Assembly: GCF_946479965.1 (NCBI RefSeq)
Contig: NZ_CAMLHX010000021.1
Location: forward strand, 1 to 60,629
Length of the DNA: 60,629 bases
From: an uncultured Mucilaginibacter sp.
Lineage (GTDB): Bacteria > Bacteroidota > Bacteroidia > Sphingobacteriales > Sphingobacteriaceae
Reading direction: 5' to 3'
The position numbers and the translations under genes are program-made. Below the pieces are notes generated by a model. It was given only the letters and a program-made list of their open reading frames with translations, was not told the DNA's origin and made no database searches. This document shows positions 45,837-54,578 of this stretch, piece after piece (position 1 is the stretch's first letter; every line of letters begins with the position of its first letter).

Positions 45837-46397
45837 TCATTCGCCCCAACGATAGCTCTCGTTCTGCAAACCTGCCAGATCTATAACTCTGTCTACTACT
45901 GTTGCTGCAACTTCGGCAATTGTTTGTGGTTTGCTATAGAACGATGGCATGGCCGGGCAGATAATGCCGCCTGCTTCTGTAACGGTAACCATGTTTTTTA
46001 GGTGGATGAGATTTAATGGCGTATCGCGGGCAACCAATATCAGTTTTCTTCGTTCTTTAAGTATCACATCAGCAGCACGGACTATCAGGTCGTCTGATGT
46101 TCCGGCGGCTATGCGGCCTAGTGTACCCATAGAGCAAGGGATGATGATCATCGTATCAAACTTTGCCGAGCCCGATGCGAATGGTGCTATAAAATCATTT
46201 TTAGCATAAAATTTATACGGCAGGTTTTCATAGCTATCGTTATCCAACTCAAAGCGCCAAACCTGCTTGGCGTTGTCGCTCATTACAACAGCAACCTCTT
46301 GCAACTGATCACCTAACTGCGCAAGCTTTTTAAAAAGCAGATCAGCATAAACAGACCCACTTGCACCTGTAACAGCAACAACAAGCTTTTTTTTCAT
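45837..46397 (-). CDS. ubiX: UbiX-like flavin prenyltransferase
   Basis: Seen: 186 residues from the ATG at 46397 (MKKKLVVAVTGASGS); eight upstream codons of the ORF look unlike protein. Flavoprotein motifs are TGASGSVYADLL, IIPCSMGTLGRIAAGTSDDL and VARDTPLNLIHLKNM, then GGIICPAMPSFY. Known: makes prenylated FMN for UbiD-type decarboxylases. No ubiD is present in the window, so its partner must be elsewhere. Confidence 0.93.
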   Translation of the reverse strand: MKKKLVVAVTGASGSVYADLLFKKLAQLGDQLQEVAVVMSDNAKQVWRFELDNDSYENLPYKFYAKNDFIAPFASGSAKFDTMIIIPCSMGTLGRIAAGTSDDLIVRAADVILKERRKLILVARDTPLNLIHLKNMVTVTEAGGIICPAMPSFYSKPQTIAEVAATVVDRVIDLAGLQNESYRWGE

Positions 46398-46449
46398 AAC
46401 CGGTAAAGAATATGGAGGCAAAGATGGTGAAAGTTAGGGGCATAAAAAA

Positions 46450-46474
46450 GGGTCGAATAACTAGTACCCGACCC
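46450..46474 (-). terminator. Second terminator after ppx
   Basis: The stem GGGTCG/CGACCC with extra GTAC/ACTA-type pairing inside is followed on the minus strand by TTTTTT (46444-46449). Confidence 0.6.
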
Positions 46475-46495
46475 TACATCTACCTATGAAAAACA

Positions 46496-46512
46496 TGCCC
46501 TTTAGAAGGGCA
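46496..46512 (-). terminator. First terminator after ppx
   Basis: A 7-bp stem TGCCCTT/AAGGGCA with a TAG loop is followed on the minus strand by TGTTTTTC. It lies 54 nt after the ppx stop. Confidence 0.6.
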
Positions 46513-46565
46513 CTACAAATATAATAAGAGTTTTGTTTAATTTTTAATAATTATTTAAAATTAAT

Positions 46566-47450
46566 TTAACGCTCTGATAGGTTTTTATCTATAAGTGTCT
46601 GTATAATACCGTCAACCATACCAACGCTTGGTACGTAAATATGCTTTATACCTCCCCATTTCATCACTGCTAAATATATCTCGCTTGCAGGGATAATTAC
46701 GTCTGCCCTATCTTGATTAAGGCCCAAAACATTGATACGATCCTTAAGGGAAAACGACTCCAAATAGTTATACAAGGATTTCAACTTGGCAAAGCTTAGC
46801 GGCTGTTTGTCTTTCTCGTCAGACAACCGATAAAGCTTATTAATATTACCACCGGTGCCTATGCCTGAAATTGATTTGTGATGGCGGGTATGTTCGCGTA
46901 AAAACTCCCGCATGTCATTCCAGGTCTCTTCTGTGTCCTGGTTGTCTAATATCCGGATAGTACCGATATTAAACGACTGTGAAGCAACCAATGTACCTGC
47001 AGAAAATAGCGACAGCTCTGTACTGCCACCACCAACATCAATATAAAGGTAGTTTTTAGTTTTGTCAATTTCTTGCTCAGCATGACTGGCGTATATTATT
47101 TTAGCTTCCACCTCGCCATGGATTATTTCAAGGTCTATATTCGCTTCTTCTTTAATGCGTTTAACAACCTCGGCTCCGTTCTTTGCCTCGCGCATTGCAG
47201 ACGTAGCGCAGGCACGATAGTCTACAACTTTATAAACGTCCATCAGACTGCGGAACGCGTGCATGGTTTTAACAAGGTCATCGGCTTTCTTATCAGACAG
47301 GTGCTTATTTAAAAAAGCATCGTCTCCCAAACGCAGGGGCACACGGATAAGCGTGGTCTTTTTAAACGAAACAGACCCGTTGTTTTCAATAATGTCTGCA
47401 ATAAGTAATCTTACTGCGTTTGAACCTATGTCAATTCCTGCGTATCTCAA
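46566..47450 (-). CDS. ppx: Exopolyphosphatase, Ppx/GppA family
   Basis: Seen: 294 residues of the actin-like ATPase fold. Phosphate 1 loop is YAGIDIGSNAVRLLIADI, phosphate 2 is YLYIDVGGGSTELSLF, and the ISGIGTGGNINKLYRL segment closes the site. The length fits the short Ppx form without the C-terminal HD-like domain. Known: hydrolyses polyphosphate or pppGpp. It overlaps ppk by 4 bp, so synthesis and breakdown are co-translated. Confidence 0.92.
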   Translation of the reverse strand: MRYAGIDIGSNAVRLLIADIIENNGSVSFKKTTLIRVPLRLGDDAFLNKHLSDKKADDLVKTMHAFRSLMDVYKVVDYRACATSAMREAKNGAEVVKRIKEEANIDLEIIHGEVEAKIIYASHAEQEIDKTKNYLYIDVGGGSTELSLFSAGTLVASQSFNIGTIRILDNQDTEETWNDMREFLREHTRHHKSISGIGTGGNINKLYRLSDEKDKQPLSFAKLKSLYNYLESFSLKDRINVLGLNQDRADVIIPASEIYLAVMKWGGIKHIYVPSVGMVDGIIQTLIDKNLSER

Positions 47451-49501
47451 CTTGCTGTGTTTTTAAGTTTCAAATAATTGTAGATGTCTATCTGCGCCCG
47501 GCATGGAATCTCCGATCGGGTTTTATGGTATTTATTACTGTTGTGGCTGTTAATTTCGCGTGCTTTGGTATTATCGGCCAATTGAATATCAATTATATCG
47601 CGTATCTCTTTTTTAATAGCCTTATCATATATCGGAAAACCCACTTCCACCCTACTGTCAATATTTCTACTCATAAAATCAGCCGATGTAAGGTAGATAA
47701 GCTCATCTCCCCCATTGCAGAAAATATGTACGCGCGCATGTTCCAGATATTTATCAACAATGCTTACCACCTCAATGTTCTCGCTGTAGCCTTTTACGCC
47801 CGGCACTAAACAACACATGCCACGCACAATCATTTTGATTTTTACCCCAGCGTTACTTGCCTGATACAGTTTGGTTATTAACTGTTCATCAGCGAGGCTA
47901 TTCATTTTCAATACCATGTACGCAGGCTTTTTAGCCTTGGCGTGTTTTATCTCATTATCTATAAGCTTATGGATAGCTGGTCTTGAATCAATTGGCGATA
48001 CGATTAAATGTTTTAAACCCTTTGGCAAAACGCCTTTATTAAGGGCTTTAAAAACATTAGCCATATCCGCAGTTATTTTTTTGTTGGCAGTAAGCAGGGT
48101 ATGATCAGCATAAATGCGGGCAGTTTTTTCATTATAGTTACCGGTTGAAAGGCAGCCGTAATACACGGTCTTATCCTTTTCCGCGCGGCTTACTAAACAT
48201 ATTTTTGAATGCACTTTATAACCATCAATGCCGTAAATAACGTTAACACCTTCTTCCTCAAGTTTGCGACTCCACCCAATATTATTTTGTTCATCAAAAC
48301 GAGCCCGCAGTTCAACCAGACAGTTTACCTTTTTACCGTTTTTTGCCGCGTTGATCAACGCGTGCATTACCCGTGAGTTTTCGGCAAGGCGATATACCGC
48401 AATGCTAATCTCTTTAACCTTAGGATCTATAGCCGCTTCGCGCAAAAAGTGGATAACATAATCATATGTTTGATACGGAGTATTGATCAAGTAATCGCGC
48501 TTGGCAATCATAGCTATAAGGCTTCTGTCAAACCCCAAACCATCTACAGGTAACGGCGGATATTTTACATATTCTAATTCGGGCCTGCCTACGTTAGGAA
48601 ATGCAATAAAGTCTTTAAAATTATGATAACGGTTGCCGGGTATCAAACTTTCGCCGTGTACACCCATTTTAACTACCAGGTGCTTTAGCATTTCTAAAGG
48701 CATTTCCGCATCGTATAACAAGCGCATGGGTTTGCCTTTTTTTCTTTTATCCAGACTTTTAGATAAGGCATCAATAAACTTTTCGCTAACTACTTTATCC
48801 AGGTCCAGTTCTGCGTCACGGGTTAGCTGTATGGAATATGCCTCTATTGAGTCATGTTCAAAAATGAAAAAGATATCTTCTAAACTATATCTAATCACAT
48901 CATCCAGCAGAATAATGAACTTTAAGTTATTAGTATCCGGCAGTACTATAAACCTCGAAAGGTTGTCAGGTATCTCTATCAGAGCATAGTTTACCTTGCT
49001 ATCGCGGGTTAGTTTAACAAAAAAGTAAATAGCACGATCACGTAGCTCAGGTAATGGCTTGCTGCTATCTAACATCACCGGTACAAGCGTAGCCAGCAGC
49101 TTTTCGCGGAAATAATTTTTTACAAACGTACCGCGGGCAACGTTAAGCTGCTTATCATTGAGCAGGAAGATCTTCTCTTCTGCAAGCTCTTTTATAATTA
49201 TGTTCTCGTAAAGGTTATGGAACTTACGTTCCTGCTTTACAACGACATTCTTTATCTGGTTAAGCAGCTTTTTAGGGTTATAGCCTAAAATCTCCTTAGC
49301 CTTTATATTTAGATTGGTAAGTCTGCTTAGTGTGGCCACCCGTACGCGATAAAACTCGTCGAGGTTAGATGAAAATATGGCCAGGAATTTAATTCTTTCA
49401 ATAAGTGGAACGGTCGGGTCGGCAGCCTCCTGCAAAACGCGTTCGTTAAAAAACAGCCAACTTATTTCCCTGTTAACTAAAGGTATATGCTTAATATCCA
49501 T
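47447..49501 (-). CDS. ppk: Polyphosphate kinase 1
   Basis: Seen: 684 residues. The N-terminal domain begins NREISWLFFNERVLQEA; the catalytic domains hold PYQTYDYVIHFLREAAIDPK and GIDGYKVHSKICLVSR, whose His is the phosphorylated residue, and TGNYNEKTARIYADHTLL. Full length for PPK1. Known: reversibly makes polyphosphate from ATP. Upstream member of the ppk-ppx pair. Its 5' region holds the palindrome TGCCCGCGGGCA at 49514-49525. Confidence 0.95.
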   Translation of the reverse strand: MDIKHIPLVNREISWLFFNERVLQEAADPTVPLIERIKFLAIFSSNLDEFYRVRVATLSRLTNLNIKAKEILGYNPKKLLNQIKNVVVKQERKFHNLYENIIIKELAEEKIFLLNDKQLNVARGTFVKNYFREKLLATLVPVMLDSSKPLPELRDRAIYFFVKLTRDSKVNYALIEIPDNLSRFIVLPDTNNLKFIILLDDVIRYSLEDIFFIFEHDSIEAYSIQLTRDAELDLDKVVSEKFIDALSKSLDKRKKGKPMRLLYDAEMPLEMLKHLVVKMGVHGESLIPGNRYHNFKDFIAFPNVGRPELEYVKYPPLPVDGLGFDRSLIAMIAKRDYLINTPYQTYDYVIHFLREAAIDPKVKEISIAVYRLAENSRVMHALINAAKNGKKVNCLVELRARFDEQNNIGWSRKLEEEGVNVIYGIDGYKVHSKICLVSRAEKDKTVYYGCLSTGNYNEKTARIYADHTLLTANKKITADMANVFKALNKGVLPKGLKHLIVSPIDSRPAIHKLIDNEIKHAKAKKPAYMVLKMNSLADEQLITKLYQASNAGVKIKMIVRGMCCLVPGVKGYSENIEVVSIVDKYLEHARVHIFCNGGDELIYLTSADFMSRNIDSRVEVGFPIYDKAIKKEIRDIIDIQLADNTKAREINSHNSNKYHKTRSEIPCRAQIDIYNYLKLKNTAS

Positions 49502-49641
49502 AGAATCATTGCCTGCCCGCGGGCATTAAATGCAAAGCTGCTTATTTATTTGTTAACTTAATATTAAGAGATTGGTATATTGAATGTTTTGTTTAATATA
49601 CATCAATTAATTTTCAACAATTTAAAATGCTCATATTGCAT

Positions 49642-49649
49642 TAACTTTG
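49642..49649 (+). promoter_or_regulatory. -7 box (TAACTTTG) of the yajQ-type gene
   Basis: Perfect TAnnTTTG match 24 nt before the ATG at 49674. Confidence 0.5.
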
Positions 49650-49673
49650 CAGCCTTTAATATAACCTTTATTT

Positions 49674-50165
49674 ATGCCAACTTTTGATATTGTAAGCAAA
49701 ATTGATGGACAAACTTTAGATAATGCCATTAATACCGCTAAAAAAGAAATACTGAACCGTTATGACTTTAACGGATCGCAAAGCTCTATTGAGCTGGATA
49801 AGAAAACTAACGTGGTAACAATTGTTACCGAAAATGATATGCGTATAAAAGCCATCCAGGATGCTATCATCAGCCGTATGGTTAAGCAGCAGCTTGACCC
49901 TAAAGCACTTGATTTTGGCAAGGAGCATTATGCATCAGGCAATATGATTCGCAAAGAGATACAGATAAAAGAGGGAATTGACAAAGAAGCAGCCAAAAAG
50001 ATCGTTAAAAAAATAAAAGACAGCGGCTTAAAAGTTCAGGCATCTATTATGGAAGATCAGGTACGGGTACAGGCTAAAAAGATAGATGACCTGCAAGCAG
50101 TTATTGCGTTATGCAGAAAGGATGATTTTGGCCAGCCGCTACAGTATATTAATATGCGCGATTAA
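49674..50165 (+). CDS. yajQ: YajQ-family nucleotide-binding protein
   Basis: Seen: 163 residues matching YajQ throughout: FDIVSKIDGQTLDNAINTA, RYDFNGSQSSIELDKKTN, MRIKAIQDAIISRMVKQQLD, ending PLQYINMRD. Known: two ferredoxin-like halves; some members bind cyclic di-GMP or nucleotides. Single gene, closed by a strong hairpin terminator shared with recQ. Confidence 0.95.
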   Translation: MPTFDIVSKIDGQTLDNAINTAKKEILNRYDFNGSQSSIELDKKTNVVTIVTENDMRIKAIQDAIISRMVKQQLDPKALDFGKEHYASGNMIRKEIQIKEGIDKEAAKKIVKKIKDSGLKVQASIMEDQVRVQAKKIDDLQAVIALCRKDDFGQPLQYINMRD

Positions 50166-50186
50166 TCTATACCGCCGCGTATAAAT

Positions 50187-50223
50187 AAAAATAGCGATGG
50201 GTTTTAAACCCATCGCTATTTTT
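50187..50223. terminator. Bidirectional terminator between yajQ and recQ
   Basis: A near-perfect palindrome with arms AAAAATAGCGATGGG and CCCATCGCTATTTTT. The A/T runs on both sides give a U-tract in either direction, fitting the convergent genes. Confidence 0.9.
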
Positions 50224-50240
50224 GTTTGCGGTTTTGGGAG

Positions 50241-52436
50241 TTAGTTACCCAACTCCGACATAAATTTTATCCGCATCAGTTGCACTTCTTCGCGTGTGTA
50301 ATCTTCTGATCCCAGTTCAACCAAAGCATCATCAATAGAGTCTATCTCCGCCTTGCGGAAATAATCAAATACTTCTTCCTGCTTGTCCTCATCTATAACC
50401 TCATCAATATAATAGTTAAGGTTAAGCTTGGTGCCCGAGTTAACAATGGTTTCTACCTCCTTTAAAACTTCTTCGTAAGTAAGGCCCTTTGAAGCGGCAA
50501 TGTCATCCAGATTCAAATGGCGATCGATATTTTGAATAATGAATACTTTAAGCGCTGATTTATTGGCAGCGCTCTTTATCACCATATCAACCGGACGGTC
50601 TATATCATTATCCTCAACATATTTCTTTATCAGGTCGATGAACGGCCCGCCAAACTTCATGGCCTTGCCCGCTCCTACACCTGAGATCTGGCGCAGTTCC
50701 TCCTGACTTATCGGATAGTGCGTGCACATCTCCTCCAACGACGGATCCTGGAACAATACAAAAGGCGGCAGGTTTTTCTGCTTGGCCATTTTTTTCCGCA
50801 GATCCTTCAGCATTTGCAGCAATTGCGAATCAAGTGCGCCGCCGCCTTGTTTAGGGCCGTCTTCGCTATCATCGTCATCCGCAGGTTCAATAACGCGGTT
50901 CATTACAAAACGTATGCTATGCGGATTCTCTGAAAACGAATGCCCCAGTTTGGTTAACTGCAATAAGCCATATTGATCAATATCTTTTGAGAGATAATTA
51001 TTCAACAAAGCCTGGCGCAGTAACGAGTTCCAAAGCATTTCGCCGTCCGCTTTGCCCGATCCAAAAAGATCAAGCAAGTGGTGTTCGTAATTATGTATCT
51101 GCGGCCCGTCAATGCCCATCAAAATATTAAATATATGATGATCATCAAACTTTTCGCCGGTCTGTTTTATAATGCTAAGTGCCTTATGCAGGTGTTCTTC
51201 GCCATCAAAATGCTGTTTTGGTGCGCAGCAGTTGTCGCACATGTTGTTACAGCCTGCTTCATTAAAGTTCTCGCCAAAGTAATGCAGTAATTGCTTACGC
51301 CTGCACACAGAAGATTCTGCATAATCAATAACTTCTTTTAATATCTGTGTACCGATCTCGCGTTCAGCAACCGGCTTATCCTTCATAAACTTTTGCAGCT
51401 TGTCAATATCCTTTTGCGAATAAAATGCCACACAAACACCCTCGCCCCCGTCACGGCCGGCACGACCGGTTTCCTGGTAGTACCCTTCCATGCTTTTAGG
51501 CACATCATGGTGTATCACGTAACGCACATCCGGCTTGTCAATACCCATACCAAAGGCAATGGTAGCCACAATAACATCAACATCCTCCATCAGGAATTTA
51601 TCCTGTGTATCCGCGCGCACTTTAGCATCCAAACCGGCATGATAAGGCAATGCCTTTATACCGTTTAAGGCAAGCACTTCGGCAACTTCCTCCACCTTTT
51701 TACGGCTAAGGCAATAAATAATGCCAGATTTACCGGCATTCTGTTTAACGTATTTAACAATCTCTTTATTTACGTTGCGTTTTGCACGTACCTCATAAAA
51801 TAAGTTAGATCTATTGAACGATGATTTAAACACCATCGCATTGTTCATTTGCAGGTTTTTTTGGATATCCTGCTGAACTTTTGGGGTGGCCGTGGCGGTA
51901 AGGGCAATAATTGGAATATCGTCTCCTATATTACTGATAACCTGGCGTATTTTACGATATTCGGGCCTGAAATCATGTCCCCATTCTGATATACAATGCG
52001 CCTCATCAACCGCTACAAACGATACCTGGTTAAGGCGAAGAAAATCAACATTCTCTTGTTTGGTTAAAGATTCAGGTGCAACATAGAGCAATTTGGTTTT
52101 GCCGCTCAGCACATCCTCTTTAACACGTACTATATCTGCTTTTGTTAGAGATGAATTTAAAAAATGTGCTATGCTGTCTGATCCGCCAAATGCACGTAAC
52201 TGATCTACCTGGTTTTTCATCAAGGCAATCAGCGGTGATATCACTATCGCGGTACCCTCACTCATCAAAGCCGGTAACTGATAACACATTGATTTGCCGC
52301 CGCCGGTTGGCATGATAACAAAAGTGTCATTACCCGCCAATATGTTGGTAATGATCGCCTCTTGTTCTCCTTTGAAATTATCAAACCCAAAAAAGTTTTG
52401 AAGATTATCAAAAAGCGACTTTTTGGTTTCTATCAT
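50241..52436 (-). CDS. recQ: ATP-dependent DNA helicase RecQ
   Basis: Seen: 731 residues. Walker A is MPTGGGKSMCYQLP (GGGKS 45-49), the DEAH box is VDEAHCISEWGHDFRPEY (144-147), and motif VI is YYQETGRAGRDG. The RQC zinc site has SSVCRRKQLLHYFGE and NNMCDNCC. An HRDC-type domain follows (near residue 530), then an extra acidic C-terminal region of about 130 residues with winged-helix-like character. Known: unwinds DNA in recombination and fork repair. Divergent from the manC-type gene across a 335-bp gap. Confidence 0.95.
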   Translation of the reverse strand: MIETKKSLFDNLQNFFGFDNFKGEQEAIITNILAGNDTFVIMPTGGGKSMCYQLPALMSEGTAIVISPLIALMKNQVDQLRAFGGSDSIAHFLNSSLTKADIVRVKEDVLSGKTKLLYVAPESLTKQENVDFLRLNQVSFVAVDEAHCISEWGHDFRPEYRKIRQVISNIGDDIPIIALTATATPKVQQDIQKNLQMNNAMVFKSSFNRSNLFYEVRAKRNVNKEIVKYVKQNAGKSGIIYCLSRKKVEEVAEVLALNGIKALPYHAGLDAKVRADTQDKFLMEDVDVIVATIAFGMGIDKPDVRYVIHHDVPKSMEGYYQETGRAGRDGGEGVCVAFYSQKDIDKLQKFMKDKPVAEREIGTQILKEVIDYAESSVCRRKQLLHYFGENFNEAGCNNMCDNCCAPKQHFDGEEHLHKALSIIKQTGEKFDDHHIFNILMGIDGPQIHNYEHHLLDLFGSGKADGEMLWNSLLRQALLNNYLSKDIDQYGLLQLTKLGHSFSENPHSIRFVMNRVIEPADDDDSEDGPKQGGGALDSQLLQMLKDLRKKMAKQKNLPPFVLFQDPSLEEMCTHYPISQEELRQISGVGAGKAMKFGGPFIDLIKKYVEDNDIDRPVDMVIKSAANKSALKVFIIQNIDRHLNLDDIAASKGLTYEEVLKEVETIVNSGTKLNLNYYIDEVIDEDKQEEVFDYFRKAEIDSIDDALVELGSEDYTREEVQLMRIKFMSELGN

Positions 52437-52771
52437 TCTGGTATTCTGTATTAGTTATAAAAGTTTAAAGTAACAAAATTTTATCAATAAACGATAGATT
52501 TACTTATAAATTTTATACTGAAATGATTATTTATGACAATTGTATGCAATTGTCATAAATTTGATAAAACTAGAATTGAACACTCTTATTTTACACTATT
52601 AACACGCCGATAACAATTCTATTAAAACTAAAAACTGTTGCCTTAATCAAAAACAATTCGTTTATTTATTTCTTTTATCTGCGGCATTGAAGCGATGTTT
52701 TTTTTGACGTTGCTTTGAATTATTATTTCCACATTTGCAGCTTGAATGCTTAAACTATTTCCACATTAAAA
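52437..52771. other. 335-bp divergent region between recQ and the mannose-1-phosphate guanylyltransferase gene
   Basis: No gene is visible. AT-rich, with a perfect 14-bp dyad at 52529-52560 and the exact 12-bp direct repeat TATTTCCACATT at 52724-52735 and 52756-52767, the second copy ending 4 nt before the ATG. No perfect -7 box was found. Confidence 0.6.
52529..52560. promoter_or_regulatory. Perfect 14-bp inverted repeat (candidate operator)
   Basis: The arms ATTTATGACAATTG and CAATTGTCATAAAT are separated by TATG. It sits about 93 bp from the recQ start and 212 bp from the other gene, within a divergent promoter. A large dimeric regulator is the likely ligand; an RNA hairpin is the alternative. 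Confidence 0.55.
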
Positions 52772-53857
52772 ATGAATAAAAATTATTACGCCATAATAAT
52801 GGCAGGCGGTATTGGAAGCCGCTTTTGGCCCATCAGCAGAACATCACATCCTAAACAATTTATAGACATATTAGGCACAGGTAAAACTTTGATACAGAAT
52901 ACCTACGACCGGTTTTTAAAGGTTTGCCCAAAAGAGAATATTTATGTAGTAACCAACGAAAATTATACATCGTTGGTAAAGGCACAATTGCCTGATATGG
53001 CCGATAACCAGATACTGACCGAGCCTGTTATGCGCAACACCGCGCCCTGTGTTGCTTATGGATGTTTTAAAATAGAAAGCCTTAATCCGGATGCTTGTAT
53101 TGTAGTAGCACCGTCAGACCATTTAATACTTGATGAACAGGCATTTGTTAATACGATTGAAAAATCCTTAAAAGTAGCCTCAGAGAAAAACTGCCTGATC
53201 ACATTAGGGATAAAACCATCTCGCCCGGATACCGGTTACGGATATATTCAGTATACCAACACAACAATAGACGAAGATTTCCATAAGGTAAAAACCTTTA
53301 CAGAAAAACCAACGCTTGATATAGCGAAAACATTTATTCAGAGCGGCGACTTTTTGTGGAATGCCGGCATATTTGTTTGGTCGGCTAAGGCGATAGTTAA
53401 AGCATTTGGACAGTACCTGCCAGACATGAACGATATCTTCGCAGATGCCCGACCCTATTACAATACCGACAAAGAACGCAATCACGTTAACCAGGCGTAT
53501 ATGCAGTGCACCAATATTTCTATAGACTATGGTATTATGGAAAAAGCGGACAATGTGTATGTGTTGCCATCGGAATTTGGATGGTCTGATCTGGGTACAT
53601 GGGCCTCGATTTACGACCTGACTGAAAAAGACTACGTGGGAAATGCTGTTATACCTTCTGAAAAGGTGATCATGTACGATTCATCAAACTGCATGGTTAA
53701 CGTACCCGAAGACAAATTAGTGATACTGCAGGGTCTGCATGATTTTATTGTAGTAGAATCAAACAACACGCTATTGATCTGCCCACGCGACCAAGAACAA
53801 AACGTTAAAAAAGTGGTTGCTGATGTGAAGCAGCAGTTTGGGGTTAAGTACATTTAG
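52772..53857 (+). CDS. manC: Mannose-1-phosphate guanylyltransferase
   Basis: Seen: 361 residues. The nucleotidyltransferase signature is AGGIGSRFWPISRTSHPKQF near the N-terminus; VAPSDHLI and FTEKPTLDIAKTF follow, then NAGIFVWSA and FGWSDLGTWASIYDL. It has no C-terminal phosphomannose isomerase domain. Known: makes GDP-mannose, the precursor of fucose and mannose units in surface polysaccharide. Single gene with its own terminator. Confidence 0.94.
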   Translation: MNKNYYAIIMAGGIGSRFWPISRTSHPKQFIDILGTGKTLIQNTYDRFLKVCPKENIYVVTNENYTSLVKAQLPDMADNQILTEPVMRNTAPCVAYGCFKIESLNPDACIVVAPSDHLILDEQAFVNTIEKSLKVASEKNCLITLGIKPSRPDTGYGYIQYTNTTIDEDFHKVKTFTEKPTLDIAKTFIQSGDFLWNAGIFVWSAKAIVKAFGQYLPDMNDIFADARPYYNTDKERNHVNQAYMQCTNISIDYGIMEKADNVYVLPSEFGWSDLGTWASIYDLTEKDYVGNAVIPSEKVIMYDSSNCMVNVPEDKLVILQGLHDFIVVESNNTLLICPRDQEQNVKKVVADVKQQFGVKYI

Positions 53858-53905
53858 CCGCCTCCTCCATAGGAGTCCATTGGACTAAAAGGGGAACCAA
53901 AACGC

Positions 53906-53933
53906 AAAACGCTCTGATTTTCAGGGCGTTTTT
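53906..53933 (+). terminator. Terminator of the mannose-1-phosphate guanylyltransferase gene
   Basis: The stem AAAACGC-CTGA/TCAG-GCGTTTT with one internal mismatch ends in TTTTT. Confidence 0.75.
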
Positions 53934-53980
53934 GTTGGAAATCAAATTATATATATCTTTAAGATATATAAACCGCCTTC

Positions 53981-54012
53981 GTTCCTCCTTTAAGGGGTTA
54001 GGGGGCATAACC
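53981..54012 (+). repeat. GC-rich intergenic repeat, copy 1 (before the DUF1761 gene)
   Basis: GTTCCTCCTTTAAGGGG followed by TTAGGGGGCATAACC; nearly identical to copy 3 at 54540. An AT palindrome TATATATCTT/AAGATATATA precedes it at 53950-53970. Confidence 0.65.
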
Positions 54013-54022
54013 TTCAGCAATT

Positions 54023-54427
54023 ATGGATCCATCGTTAATTAACTGGCCGGCCGTTTTAGTAGCGGCATTATCATCATTTATGGTTGGCGGCATTTGGTAC
54101 AACCCAAAAGTATTTGGCAACACCTGGATGAAAGAAAGCAAACTCAAAGAAGAGGAATTGAAAGCCGCCAGTCAGGGTAAAATATTTGGCTTTACAGCGC
54201 TTTTCTCGCTTATTATGGCGGCTAACCTGGCGGCGTTTCTTGCTGAGCCGTCTACTACTGTTTGCTGGGGCGCTACGGCGGGCTTTCTGGCCGGCATTTG
54301 GGGTTTCTCGGCCATAGCCATACACAGTCTGTTTGAGCTGCGCAGCTGGAAGCATATCTTCATTAACGGGCTTTACACCATTGTATCACTTACTTTAATG
54401 GGAGCTATTTTGGGGGCGTGGCGGTAG
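54023..54427 (+). CDS. DUF1761-family membrane protein
   Basis: Seen: 134 residues with four hydrophobic helices. The family start is NWPAVLVAALSSFMVGGIWY with NPKVFGNTWMKE after it; AIHSLFELRSWKHIFINGLY comes in the last third. Known: DUF1761 is widespread and uncharacterised. It is flanked by inverted copies of the GC-rich repeat, suggesting a mobile or recently inserted unit. Confidence 0.88.
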   Translation: MDPSLINWPAVLVAALSSFMVGGIWYNPKVFGNTWMKESKLKEEELKAASQGKIFGFTALFSLIMAANLAAFLAEPSTTVCWGATAGFLAGIWGFSAIAIHSLFELRSWKHIFINGLYTIVSLTLMGAILGAWR

Positions 54428-54453
54428 CCCCCTCCGCCCCTTAAAGGGGGAAC
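54428..54453 (-). repeat. GC-rich intergenic repeat, copy 2 (inverted, after the DUF1761 gene)
   Basis: Read on the minus strand it is GTTCCCCCTTTAAGGGG then CGGAGGGGGC; same repeat family as copies 1 and 3 in opposite orientation, starting at the DUF1761 stop. Confidence 0.65.
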
Positions 54454-54539
54454 TTTCATCCTACCTTTATTCAATACTTAACCTACTGAATAAGCATTTT
54501 TGTTGCTTTATTTTTTTCCTACCTTTAATTCAACCAATC

Positions 54540-54570
54540 GTTCCCCCTTTAGGGGTTAGGGGGCTTAACC
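54540..54570 (+). repeat. GC-rich intergenic repeat, copy 3
   Basis: GTTCCCCCTTTAGGGG then TTAGGGGGCTTAACC, 9 nt before the next ATG. Differs from copy 1 at only a few positions. Confidence 0.65.
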
Positions 54571-54578
54571 TACGTTTT

